Positions 35,455 to 43,829 of a DNA stretch of 64,000 bases are shown one piece after another. A program made the position numbers and the translations under genes. The DNA comes from Pelagovum sp. HNIBRBA483. Its GTDB lineage: Bacteria; Pseudomonadota; Alphaproteobacteria; Rhodobacterales; Rhodobacteraceae. The notes under the pieces are model-generated. The model was not told the DNA's origin. It ran no database searches and worked only from the letters and a program-made list of their open reading frames with translations. Each line of letters opens with the position of its first letter. Within the stretch, counting starts at the first letter, position 1. Location of the stretch: NCBI RefSeq assembly GCF_040931995.1, contig NZ_CP162412.1:1178001-1242000 (forward strand), in the 5' to 3' direction.

Positions 35455-36945
35455 TTAAGAGAGATACTCTCCTCTTAAATCATCACCTTTAAACAAATCA
35501 TCAGTAGGTATCTCTTCAGCAACTTCACATTTAAGAGGGACGAGGACGTTTAAACCGCTCATGTTGTAGCAGTATTCCCTGATGGTTTCGCGATAGACCT
35601 TTGCGGCTTCTTTCGCGTCGGCGAGCTTTACCATCAGGCAGTCATGAACCGGGTAAGCAGGGATGCCTTGCTCATGGAGCCTTTCAATCGCTTGCATTGT
35701 CATCTCGGATTCATGAAAGCTCAAGAAACCCGCACCATTGATGTAGCCATCCAATTGACCGTTATTGTCGTATCTTGGCTCCAGTTTATTCAAGGCCGGT
35801 ATCACGTCTTTGAGGTGAGCTTTGAATAGGTCCCACTCTTTTTTACTGACCTCCGTCGATGCGACCAAATCATCCGTCGGATTAGACTTATTTGGATCGC
35901 CAGAACCGATCATTTCCATCACGGCAGCCTTCGCAATAAGGCGAGTACGTTTGGTAGGTTCGATTTTTGCTTCGCCTGAGTCGTAAAATTCTTCGAGGTA
36001 CTGGTCCCATGCGGCTTCATCGTAGAAGGTCAGGCCGGTCAACTGTAGGTAGGGATCGTGCCAAGTTCCGTGGTCTGAAACATTCTTCATACGAATCCCA
36101 AGCAAACAACTCAGTAGCGTTGGCTGAGAGGCGCGTATGTCCAACTCGCAGATCGGTTCGCCATCGATTGTGCACTGAAGCCGCTCACCTTCTTTGTTGT
36201 TGAGCATGGTCCATGCCCCATAGAGGCGTCCGCCTGACGTGAAACTCCCATCATGGAATATGCGTGTCGCAGAGGCCGCCACAGAGCCATTAGGAAGTTC
36301 TATGGGATGATCTCGCCAATAGCTGTTAAGCCGCTCCATGCGACTCTCGGAGGCTCTCAGGGCCTCTCCATCAACTCCTCCTACTTGAGTTCGATTGAAG
36401 AAGGGTTTCGGCTTTCGATCCTTTTCCCTTGTCGCTTTTTGCTGTCGTGTTTCAGGCTTGTTGACCTTCACAAGAGGACGTCCAACGTCAATAAATTGTG
36501 CCTGATCAATTCCCGATGGGAGGTTATCCCGGACGAGTTGGTACATTGTCATCTTCGGATCACTATGCCATCGCTCGCTCTCATCTTGGAACAACCCACT
36601 ATCGCCAGACCCCTCAACCAATTGACCATTGAAGTGAGCTACAAAATCTTTGGCGACGTTTCTCCAAATGACACGGCCAATCTTTGGATACAGCGACCAA
36701 GCACCCGATCGCAGCCTAATGCCGAGGTACTGAGGGGCGCAGCTACGTCGAAATCTGGTCGCTCTTTCACTTGCCATTAGCAGTGACGACAATGCCACGC
36801 GATACTTCTCAGATTTTGGGCCAGTGAGGGGGTAACCTAAGACCCTCAAAAGGTCGTCGACCATTACCACAGCTGTTTCGTTGTAAGGTAGCCATATGGG
36901 AACTGCAGGATGTAGCCCGTACTTTTGTTCAGTTTCGTCTGACAT
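35455..36945 (-). CDS. Stand-alone protein with family-A-polymerase-like palm motifs
   Basis: A 496-residue protein starting at MSDETEQ, with an AGAGGG site just upstream. The C-terminal half carries three motifs in the order and spacing of family A DNA polymerases and single-subunit RNA polymerases. Motif A is ELDIRASQPTLL, with its Asp at about residue 269. Motif B is RLIAKAAVMEMIGSG, with R335 and K339 at the classic R-x3-K spacing. Motif C is PVHDCLMVK, with HD at 434-435. No 3'-5' exonuclease is seen; the first 220 residues are of unknown fold. GRLYGAWTML before motif A is a further conserved-looking block. It is the only polymerase-like protein of the island. DNA or RNA synthesis activity is inferred, not certain. 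Confidence 0.6.
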   Translation of the reverse strand: MSDETEQKYGLHPAVPIWLPYNETAVVMVDDLLRVLGYPLTGPKSEKYRVALSSLLMASERATRFRRSCAPQYLGIRLRSGAWSLYPKIGRVIWRNVAKDFVAHFNGQLVEGSGDSGLFQDESERWHSDPKMTMYQLVRDNLPSGIDQAQFIDVGRPLVKVNKPETRQQKATREKDRKPKPFFNRTQVGGVDGEALRASESRMERLNSYWRDHPIELPNGSVAASATRIFHDGSFTSGGRLYGAWTMLNNKEGERLQCTIDGEPICELDIRASQPTLLSCLLGIRMKNVSDHGTWHDPYLQLTGLTFYDEAAWDQYLEEFYDSGEAKIEPTKRTRLIAKAAVMEMIGSGDPNKSNPTDDLVASTEVSKKEWDLFKAHLKDVIPALNKLEPRYDNNGQLDGYINGAGFLSFHESEMTMQAIERLHEQGIPAYPVHDCLMVKLADAKEAAKVYRETIREYCYNMSGLNVLVPLKCEVAEEIPTDDLFKGDDLRGEYLS

Positions 36946-36963
36946 TTGCCCTCTGACGTTCAA

Positions 36964-36990
36964 TCTGAATGTTTCAGATCAGACTGAAAC
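36964..36990. promoter_or_regulatory. Nested inverted repeats upstream of the polymerase-like gene
   Basis: TCTGAA-TGT-TTCAGA (36964-36978) and GTTTCAG-ATCAGA-CTGAAAC (36971-36990) overlap, giving three TTCAG/CTGAA arms just upstream of the minus-strand start at 36945. This is the pattern of a repressor operator. No obvious regulator is adjacent. It could also belong to a structured 5' leader RNA. Confidence 0.45.
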
Positions 36991-37635
36991 GGAACGCCTC
37001 ATTAATCCAGCCTCCACTTTATGGTCTGGCACTAAATGGTTAGCGAGGAATACGACACGACATAATCAAGATGTAGTCTCCCAGAGGCAATTGTAACAAT
37101 ATGTGGATGTCGCAGAGCTACTTGCTACCTTGCCGCTCCATTTCTACTGGGGGGATGAGCACACAGCGAAGCTGAGAAGGGTGTGGGTGAGTAACGCAAC
37201 TTCACCATGTGCTCTATGCTGAGGCTATCAACCAATTCCCATCGTGGGGGTTCTCGGTCGCGTTGTGTTTGAGTGCATTTGGGAGCCGCTTCATACGAGA
37301 GTATGTTTCGCCTTTCAAATTGGTAACCGGTCTCGAACTTTTCAGTGTGACTTTGCAGTGTCTCAGGAGCCAACCATACAAGGTATCTTTGGGTGAATTT
37401 ACTACGTAGGGGTTTCCACGCGAACTATGTCCCGACGGACTAACTAAGGTGAGTAATCTGCCGTCATTGGTAGGTATGGTTTTGTTGTTTGGACTGCTTA
37501 GGTATTATCAATAGAGTAAGGTCTAATGGGACCTCTCATATCGACCACTATTTGGCAAAATTCCTATCATACGGGTTGATTTTATTATGAGAAAATGTGA
37601 CCCTCACAGGGTCTTAAATATGTAGGAGAATTGCT
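36991..37635. other. 645-bp gap between the polymerase-like gene and the serine recombinase
   Basis: No credible gene is seen; the frames here have no ribosome site or domain. A short perfect hairpin, GACCCT-CAC-AGGGTC, lies at 37599-37613, just before the recombinase ribosome site, and may be an operator or a recombination subsite. The remainder is a possible home for a promoter pair or a non-coding RNA, since both flanking genes point away from it. Confidence 0.5.
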
Positions 37636-38196
37636 GTGCTCATTGGATATGCTAGAACGTCTACTGTGGATCAGGACTATGGCCTGGAAGCCCAAAAGGA
37701 TGAACTGCAAGCCTACGGAATTGGGGAATTATATCATGAAAAGGTGAGCGCGGTGGACAGCAACAGGGCGGAACTGAAGTCTGCTATCAAATCCCTCCGC
37801 AAAGGTGACAAGCTGGTCGTAACCAAGTTGGATCGACTTGCTCGTAGCGTGAGGCACTTGGGGGAGCTTTTAGAGTCTCTAGAAGCAAAGGGTGCTGGTC
37901 TTGTCGTTCTGTCGATGGGTGGTCAGCAGGTCGACACCACTACAGCAACAGGCAAACTCATTCTCACCATGCTCGGGTCTGTAGCTGAGTTCGAACGCAA
38001 CCTAATGAAGGAACGCCAGAAGGCAGGCATAGAGAAGGCCAAGGCACAAGGTAAGTACAAGGGTCGCATCCCTACAGCCAAGCGACAGGCCGACAAGGTT
38101 CTAGCACTCAAGGAAGCTGGAGTCTCTCGTCAACAGATCATGGAGCAGCTTGGTATCTCACAGGCTTCCTATTATCGGATTGTAGCTTCAACTTGA
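37636..38196 (+). CDS. Serine recombinase (resolvase/invertase family)
   Basis: A 186-residue site-specific recombinase starting at GTG (37636), with AGGAG 7 bp upstream. Ser9 in GYARTST is the nucleophile; KLDRLARSVRHL and TATGKLILTMLGSVAEFERNLMKERQ are family motifs, and the C-terminal helix-turn-helix is KEAGVSRQQIMEQLGISQASYYRIV. It is typical of Tn3-type resolvases and Pin-type invertases. No transposase of Tn3 type is nearby, so it may resolve island multimers, invert a segment, or be left from another element. Confidence 0.92.
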   Translation: MLIGYARTSTVDQDYGLEAQKDELQAYGIGELYHEKVSAVDSNRAELKSAIKSLRKGDKLVVTKLDRLARSVRHLGELLESLEAKGAGLVVLSMGGQQVDTTTATGKLILTMLGSVAEFERNLMKERQKAGIEKAKAQGKYKGRIPTAKRQADKVLALKEAGVSRQQIMEQLGISQASYYRIVAST

Positions 38197-38344
38197 TCAA
38201 CGGTTGTAATGACGTCGTGACACTTCAGTGGGTATCACAAGTAGCTTCTAAGAGGGTTCTACTAAGGCGGGGCAGGTTCGGCAGTAGGTACTTGGGTCCC
38301 TCCAGATTTCAAGCAATGAACCAGAGGCACCGCTGTTTGGGCGG

Positions 38345-38479
38345 CTATATTCGGAACTCAGATTTTGGTTTCAGCACTTGCCCGAAGGCGTCTAAGCGCG
38401 GCATCCCTTGGCCGCAAAGCACCTTAACCTGCCGTAATTTCGTGACAATCTCTTCAGGCTTATGTCGTTTGATACCCAT
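38345..38479 (-). pseudogene. IS3-family transposase OrfA remnant
   Basis: Reading the minus strand from ATG 38479 gives RHKPEEIVTKLRQV followed by LCGQGMPRLDA, the N-terminus of the OrfA protein of IS3-family elements. After about 30 residues the frame leaves the family sequence and stops at 38345-38347. Only the first third of orfA survives, with no orfB. The stretch to about 38527 (GGACCACTTCATG) probably contains the old IS end. It lies between the recombinase and the defence-like operon and is a scar of an earlier insertion. Confidence 0.7.
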
Positions 38480-38612
38480 ATCTGATCCTCCGTTTCCTAA
38501 ATATACGGGCGGACCACTTCATGGGGGGAGGATCAAGTGCCTTTCAAAAACGTCGTATTGAAAAAAGAAAAACTTGCCGAACGATGAAATTGGCCAGTTC
38601 TTTGTGGCGCGA

Positions 38613-39467
38613 CTAACTGAAGGAAAACATCTGCTCAAAGGCTATGAACGGCACTTGCGCGGTCTCCCAGCTACCGCTCCGTCTGTTTTCAGGTACATGA
38701 GGTCTCATGTCTTCAACACCGATAACGGCAAGCTTCGGTTGGTGTGAAGCAGTGTTCCAAAGGTGAAATGAATAGCGTTCTGATTTGTCGGCTGTTTCCC
38801 ACTCATTTCGTGTGAGGTACAAGGTCGCTTCTCTCAGTGGTCTTTCGGAGCACTTGCACTCGACTTTCATCGGTGCGGTGTCGCTAGCAGACGCCATTGA
38901 AAGGAGATCGTAACCAAATTCATCGCTATCCAATGCGACCCATCTAGGCTTCTTTCCAGTTCGCTTCGTCTCATATACTATGCTTAGTCTCTCGCCTGTT
39001 CTGCCAACTTCAGTCCGGTTCCTGTCTTTGTCGCCGCGAACGCGATCCGCTATTTCATCCCAGAAGCGGACTACCTCGTCGTGCTCGCCCTCAGCCAATT
39101 CTGCTTCATGTAGCAACTGCGCTATTTCAGGTGGAGCCTGAAGTAGAACGTGAATTCGACCGCGGCGTGCCAATTGTAGCCAGGGATCTTGTCTCAAGAG
39201 GAAATAGTCTGTAAGCAGGAAGCGCAGCTGTTCAGTTGCATGGTTTAGCTCAAGACATTCTTGTCCACGGTGGGCGATCGAGACCCTCCCGTCGGAACCT
39301 TCTGTGATCCAGCCGAGTGCACTTACGTTCTCCATGACACTATGAGCGCTTGTAGAAGAAAAACGTAGGCTCTTGAGTTCGGATACAAACATGTTTTGTT
39401 CGCAAACTTCCGCGAGAAAATCGATGCATGCATAAGCTGTGCTAGGGGTAAGTAGTGCAGGCCTCAT
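38613..39467 (-). CDS. DUF3883-type protein with nuclease-like DxExK residues
   Basis: A 284-residue protein, last gene of a four-gene operon; its ATG overlaps the stop of the helicase gene by 4 bp (ATGA). The N-terminal 140 residues are helical and resemble a winged-helix segment. The C-terminal part (about 155-284) matches the DUF3883 layout: DEFGYDLLSM with D187, then MKVECKCSERP with E203 and K205, then LYLTRNEWETADKSERYSFHLW. The D...ExK pattern is that of PD-(D/E)xK nucleases. DUF3883 domains occur in many defence operons as likely nucleases or DNA-binding modules. Confidence 0.7.
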   Translation of the reverse strand: MRPALLTPSTAYACIDFLAEVCEQNMFVSELKSLRFSSTSAHSVMENVSALGWITEGSDGRVSIAHRGQECLELNHATEQLRFLLTDYFLLRQDPWLQLARRGRIHVLLQAPPEIAQLLHEAELAEGEHDEVVRFWDEIADRVRGDKDRNRTEVGRTGERLSIVYETKRTGKKPRWVALDSDEFGYDLLSMASASDTAPMKVECKCSERPLREATLYLTRNEWETADKSERYSFHLWNTASHQPKLAVIGVEDMRPHVPENRRSGSWETAQVPFIAFEQMFSFS

Positions 39468-41269
39468 TTGGGGCTAAGGGCCTCCACAAGTGCCTCCACA
39501 TCTCCTTTGTCCAGGCCCGCACTGTCCACTTCCTGCTCCATCTCTTCTGTTTCCCAAACAGGTGAGATGTTCAGTGAGTGATCGCGCAGGACTTGAGCCA
39601 TTGCAGATACCTTGCTCTCGAGGCGAAGCCTAACTGTCTCATCAATTGTTCCTTGGCACTCAACAACTTCGAGAGTGGTCGCAATATCAGGCGGCAGACC
39701 AAGTCTGTGAATTCGGTCTTCAGATTGTAGATATTGGGCCGCATTGAAATTTCGATCGAGATAGATTGCGTGATGGCAAACGCGATGAAGGCTTATCCCT
39801 TCGCTTGCGGCGGCTGGATTTGCGATCATGACTTGCGCGTGAGCGTCATCATGAAACTTCTTGATCTTGCCCTCTCTCGTATCCTCATCTTCGTCGCTCC
39901 CGGCGTCAACACCGCCGTGAATGTACACAGCCCCAAGATCTCGAAGGCATTCTGAGAGGTATTCCACGTTCTTAACAAAAGAAGACCAAATCAGAACTTT
40001 GTGGCCTTGCTTGGTGAGCTCTCTCGTCCGACCGATTACATACCTGATCTTTGGGCCTTCACCCTCGCTCAAAGCATTAGTCAGCTCTGAGGCGTAACGA
40101 AACTCTGGTTTGTCCGCGAGCAGCGCAGGATTGGACACAAACTGCAGTACTGTTGCGACGGAACGCCCAAACCTGCGCAGTGCGCCCTTAGTGCTATCGG
40201 TTAATGCTCGTTCAGCCTCACGAGCCAACTCACTTTTTAAGAGCGAGTATAGCTTCTCCTGGTGTGGATCCATCGGAAGGGGTTTCACCTTCCTCAAAGG
40301 GGGGCGTAATCCTAGTTCATCTTTTGAGGTTCTAACGTAAACCCGCTGAATGCGATCTACTACATTCTCGGCTGAAGCGCTTACTTCGGGGAAAAGAAAT
40401 CTGAATTGTGGAACTAGGTCTTCAGTTGACTGTGGCATTGGCGTGCCGCTTAGTATCAGTTTTCCTTTCGGCAAATGCGACATGGTCAATATCGCTTGGG
40501 ATTGCTGACTGTCGATATTTTTGATCCGATGGCTTTCGTCCAGAAAAACAAACGGTTGGGTCCTACTAATGTGCTCGGCGACCCGGTCTCGCACTCTCAC
40601 TAGCTGCTGATACCCTATTAACATGAGCTTCGGGTTGTCCGAGAGTTGCCGGGGGATTTGATCGGTTTTCCGGAGCCTTTCAAACTTTCCTGAGCTATCG
40701 GGAAAACACTGGGCGTATTGCTCGTCCCAAGCAGCAAATGCGTTTTTTGGTGCAACAACAAGGAGGCCAGTACCCTCCTCTGCGGTAAGTGCGTAAAAGG
40801 CCAGTGCTTCCGTTGTCTTACCAGCGCCAGGCACTGAAAAAGTCGCTCCACTAGACCTCGCTATGAGCTTGGTAACATTCCTAGCCTGTTCTGTGGTTAA
40901 TTCTCGCTGGAAGCCTACCGCTTCCAATCGTTCCTTAAGCTCTCTCTCGCTTAAGTTCTGTGCGGTTTCAGACAGGAAACTCTCTTGCATCCTGCGAGAC
41001 TCGTTGAGGCGAGCAACAGCTTGTTCGGAGATCCCAAAGTCATCTCCAGCCTTCAAACCGAAAGCTGAAATTACGCTTAGCACTTCTCCTCGAACGGCAA
41101 GAAATGTCCACCACGGCAAGGTAAGCGCGTTCGAACTGTTTAGCTCGGCTGAATCGGAGGCCTCCAAACAGATCGAAATAATCAGCTTTTGCCATTTCTG
41201 CTGGGCATCTTCTTCGGACCAGCGAAGCAGCGCGAGCCCTTGTTTCTCAACATAGTCGAACGAGAGCAA
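39464..41269 (-). CDS. SNF2-family DNA helicase/translocase
   Basis: A 601-residue superfamily 2 ATPase starting at TTG (41269), 1 bp after the ParB-like stop. Walker A PGAGKTTEAL with K151, Walker B FLDESHRIKN, motif III LSGTPMPQS, then a second RecA domain with VLIWSSFVKNVEYL, ANPAAASEGISLHRVCHHAIYLDR and the arginine-finger motif YLQSEDRIHRLG. The N-terminal 120 residues are a helical accessory region of no known family. Such enzymes move along DNA and often load or drive a nuclease. The two flanking genes suggest it is the motor of a multi-subunit complex. Confidence 0.88.
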   Translation of the reverse strand: MLSFDYVEKQGLALLRWSEEDAQQKWQKLIISICLEASDSAELNSSNALTLPWWTFLAVRGEVLSVISAFGLKAGDDFGISEQAVARLNESRRMQESFLSETAQNLSERELKERLEAVGFQRELTTEQARNVTKLIARSSGATFSVPGAGKTTEALAFYALTAEEGTGLLVVAPKNAFAAWDEQYAQCFPDSSGKFERLRKTDQIPRQLSDNPKLMLIGYQQLVRVRDRVAEHISRTQPFVFLDESHRIKNIDSQQSQAILTMSHLPKGKLILSGTPMPQSTEDLVPQFRFLFPEVSASAENVVDRIQRVYVRTSKDELGLRPPLRKVKPLPMDPHQEKLYSLLKSELAREAERALTDSTKGALRRFGRSVATVLQFVSNPALLADKPEFRYASELTNALSEGEGPKIRYVIGRTRELTKQGHKVLIWSSFVKNVEYLSECLRDLGAVYIHGGVDAGSDEDEDTREGKIKKFHDDAHAQVMIANPAAASEGISLHRVCHHAIYLDRNFNAAQYLQSEDRIHRLGLPPDIATTLEVVECQGTIDETVRLRLESKVSAMAQVLRDHSLNISPVWETEEMEQEVDSAGLDKGDVEALVEALSPK

Positions 41270-41270
41270 T

Positions 41271-42599
41271 TCAGTTCTTCCGCTGCGCTATGAATTCGCG
41301 AATGCGTAAAATCGAAGCCTCCATGGCCTCCAACTGTTTCTCAGCGCCCTCAATCTCGGCTTCGGGGGTAAGGCCTAGATTCAAGGCGTCGTTCAGTGCA
41401 GTGCGAGACTTATGCAGCTGTTTGATGAAGTACTTTGCCTTTGCTTCTTCGCCGACTTTCTCTTTTTCGGACTTCAGTGTCTCCACGATCACATCTTGCG
41501 CCTTACTTATTGTCGCAGGAGAGGCGAAGATGCTAGCCACTAGCTCCATATCGGTAACCTCAGTCGAGTTCGTTTCGCCACCACCAAAGGCGAGCAGCGC
41601 TTGATCGTCCGGGTATTTGGTATCTTCGTCTGAGAACACCAATCGTAGCTCATCCTTTACCGAGCCAAGGTGTTTCCCTAGCTTTGGAATGAAGGTGTAC
41701 AGGCGTTCTTCAGCAGCGTCGGGATCATCTATGTAGTGAAAGGCCAACTCCTTCAGAACTTCACGATCCGCCAAGCTCTTCTGTTCCTTCATCGTCTTAT
41801 TGAGGCGTTTGAACGTGTGCTCGGTCTCGTTCAAAAGCGACCACATGTTCTTTTTCCCGCGAGCCGAAAGATACTCTGCCCCCAACTCTCTTATTTCAAA
41901 GAGCTCATCGATATCCTTCTTCTTCTTCCTGTATTGTCGCGAGAGCTCGGTGGTTGAGTAGCCAAACCTTCTCTGCTTCTCCTTGAACATCTTAGCTTCA
42001 GCGTGCCATGTATAGTCGCTTCGAATGTCTTTCTCGATCTGAAGGCGCGACTCAATGGCATCAAGTTCTTTATCCTCGCATTTCGGTAGGACAACGACGT
42101 CAACATGGCTGAAGTGCGAGTATTTTTCTTCATTCGAATAATACAACTCGCGCCAGCTACATAGACGGCGGTTGCCATTAATCACAAATCCACTCTCATC
42201 AAGCAGGATTGGTTCAACTTGCTTATTCGTAGGGTCGCGGAATTTCTCGGACAGCCCTTCTTCACCAATCATTTCGCTAAGGATTTGGTGCTGAGCCTCC
42301 TGAAGAATATACAATTCCGGGTCACCATCAGTGAAGAAATTCTCGTCTTTTCCGTTGACTACAACCCATTCCTCTTGAATCGACGATGTCCTCCCATTCG
42401 CAATTCTGTATTTGGGTAAGCCAATTTCCACCCGGAGAATGGGCAGACTTATTGTTTGTCCTTTAAAGTTCTCAATTCTGTGAGAGTCTCGGCCCTTTTC
42501 TTTGGCTTCTTTGGTGAGATCAGAGAACGACTGCCGCCTAGCTGGAAGTGGCCAACCAAATTTCTTCTCTGCCAGAGGTGATCTCTCTATTTCATTCAT
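41271..42599 (-). CDS. ParB/Srx-fold (ParB N-terminal domain-like) protein
   Basis: A 442-residue protein. Near residues 125-150, PILLDESGFVINGNRRLCSWRELY matches the GNRR box of the ParB/sulfiredoxin fold, used by CTPase or nuclease-type proteins. A helical DNA-binding-like section follows (FKEKQRRFGYSTTELSRQYRKKKKDIDELFEI). The C-terminal half is charged and helical (KAQDVIVETLKSEKEKVGEEAKAKYF). It is not a partition ParB, since no ParA is present. A role in DNA recognition or nucleotide-dependent clamping in this operon is inference. Confidence 0.75.
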   Translation of the reverse strand: MNEIERSPLAEKKFGWPLPARRQSFSDLTKEAKEKGRDSHRIENFKGQTISLPILRVEIGLPKYRIANGRTSSIQEEWVVVNGKDENFFTDGDPELYILQEAQHQILSEMIGEEGLSEKFRDPTNKQVEPILLDESGFVINGNRRLCSWRELYYSNEEKYSHFSHVDVVVLPKCEDKELDAIESRLQIEKDIRSDYTWHAEAKMFKEKQRRFGYSTTELSRQYRKKKKDIDELFEIRELGAEYLSARGKKNMWSLLNETEHTFKRLNKTMKEQKSLADREVLKELAFHYIDDPDAAEERLYTFIPKLGKHLGSVKDELRLVFSDEDTKYPDDQALLAFGGGETNSTEVTDMELVASIFASPATISKAQDVIVETLKSEKEKVGEEAKAKYFIKQLHKSRTALNDALNLGLTPEAEIEGAEKQLEAMEASILRIREFIAQRKN

Positions 42600-42608
42600 T
42601 ATTCGGCC

Positions 42609-43067
42609 TCACTGAAAGGAAACAATGACTAGTGGCATGTGGATGACCTTGCGAAAAATTACCAACTCTCCCTCGAGCCGGTCTGAATTGGCGAGATTGT
42701 CGCCCAAAATTCGGGCTGCAACCGCCGTTGGCAAGATGAGCACGCCCACATCAATTAGGCCGTCCAAGTACATCTGCTGGAGCTTTATGAGATCAGCGTA
42801 CATTCTTGACATGTTGCCTGCAGTCTGGATGCCGAGTCCCACACGGTTTTTTTGCGAAGCAATCGTGATCTTGGACCCGTGCGCCACCTGAACCTTATCG
42901 GTCCATCCCTGATCTTTTAGCCTATCTAAGACCTCATTTCGGAGTTCGGTGCCAGAACCTCTCTCTATTGGGGTCTTACAGTGCTTTATGGCATTAAGAA
43001 TTTCTTCCCGCTCCACAGAGGGTAGGGCCTCACTGCCCACGAGATGAGAGTATTGATGCGTTTCCAT
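42609..43067 (-). CDS. Restriction-endonuclease-like protein (BglII/BamHI-like fold), active site unclear
   Basis: A 152-residue protein, first gene of the four-gene operon, 9 bp before the ParB-like gene. ELRNEVLDRLKDQGW, then VGLGIQTAGNMSRMYADLIKLQQMYLDG, then IDVGVLILPT and ELVIFRKVIHMPLVIVSF resemble the core of BglII-type endonucleases, which continue with a helix and two beta strands. The usual catalytic D...ExQ is not present: the E position appears as Gly in GLGIQ and the D position as Ala. It may use other residues, may only bind DNA, or may have been misassigned. No other catalytic motif is seen. Confidence 0.5.
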   Translation of the reverse strand: METHQYSHLVGSEALPSVEREEILNAIKHCKTPIERGSGTELRNEVLDRLKDQGWTDKVQVAHGSKITIASQKNRVGLGIQTAGNMSRMYADLIKLQQMYLDGLIDVGVLILPTAVAARILGDNLANSDRLEGELVIFRKVIHMPLVIVSFQ

Positions 43068-43284
43068 CGACGTAAGTTGCTCTCTTCACTGATGTCTGTC
43101 CGAGAATACACGCCGCTGAGTGAAACGCCATCCCCGGATTGTCAGCCAACCAGGCCCACTACCCAACTTAGATTGGAGGTGGCGGCACATTGGTGTTGAG
43201 CAACTAGGACTAACCTTCGGTCAAGCAGTGAGTTCTCTTGTCTTGCGTTCGAAGTTGCCAAAAGCGGCCATCCTGATAGCGTGC

Positions 43285-43671
43285 ATGCCAATAATCCATT
43301 TAGGAAGTCCAGTTGTGAAGCGCGCTGAGAACAGTGGTGTACGGCTTAGTTCGGCAGATGCCGCGATTGTGAAAGGGATGCTGATCAGAGGTGATCGACA
43401 GCATGACATCGCCTCTTGGTTCGGAGTGAATGGTGGGCGAATTGGAGAAATCAGTAAGGGCCACAAGTTCTTCGACGTTCCTCCTCAAACACATGGACTG
43501 CCGCGGCCGGGACCTTACATGTCTGGAAAGGCATCGGATTCCTTAGTTGGCGAGTGTCGGCGTCTTAGAAGCAAGGTACGTAAGCTACTTTCCGATTGCT
43601 CTTTGGGGCCTGAGGCAAAGTCCATCGCAACCAGCATGATGGAGCAACTGGACGGGATCATTGATGATTGA
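43285..43671 (+). CDS. Small HTH-like protein
   Basis: About 128 residues. The core SADAAIVKGMLIRGDRQHDIASWFGVNGGRIGEISKG looks like a helix-turn-helix with an unusual recognition loop and recurs in alphaproteobacterial accessory DNA. The start is placed at ATG 43285; a GTG at 43120 gives a 183-residue form that has no better ribosome site. It is divergent from the four-gene operon (about 217 bp gap) and 158 bp upstream of the DNA methyltransferase on the same strand. It could be a controller protein for both. Confidence 0.55.
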   Translation: MPIIHLGSPVVKRAENSGVRLSSADAAIVKGMLIRGDRQHDIASWFGVNGGRIGEISKGHKFFDVPPQTHGLPRPGPYMSGKASDSLVGECRRLRSKVRKLLSDCSLGPEAKSIATSMMEQLDGIIDD

Positions 43672-43829
43672 ACGGCGCTTGGCAATTGTCGCACACCGCC
43701 TCATCAAACGCACATTCAACCGCGCCTCGGAGAGTAGAAGTGGTGTACATCTTGTGCGCTCAGTTGTAACTACTGGATCTTCTTGTGGTAGCGTGCTAAA
43801 AATTGGAAAACGTAGGAGTGAGGGGCCGA

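Noticed and set aside
35455-36945. Reading the polymerase-like protein as a reverse transcriptase or retron
   Set aside because: No YxDD box; the HD of motif C and R-x3-K of motif B point to the family A/T7-type palm.
38193-38561. Plus-strand frame after the recombinase
   Set aside because: It runs antisense across the IS3 remnant and has no coding features.
41271-42599. Chromosome or plasmid partition ParB
   Set aside because: No ParA neighbour or parS-like repeats; the gene sits inside a nuclease/helicase operon.
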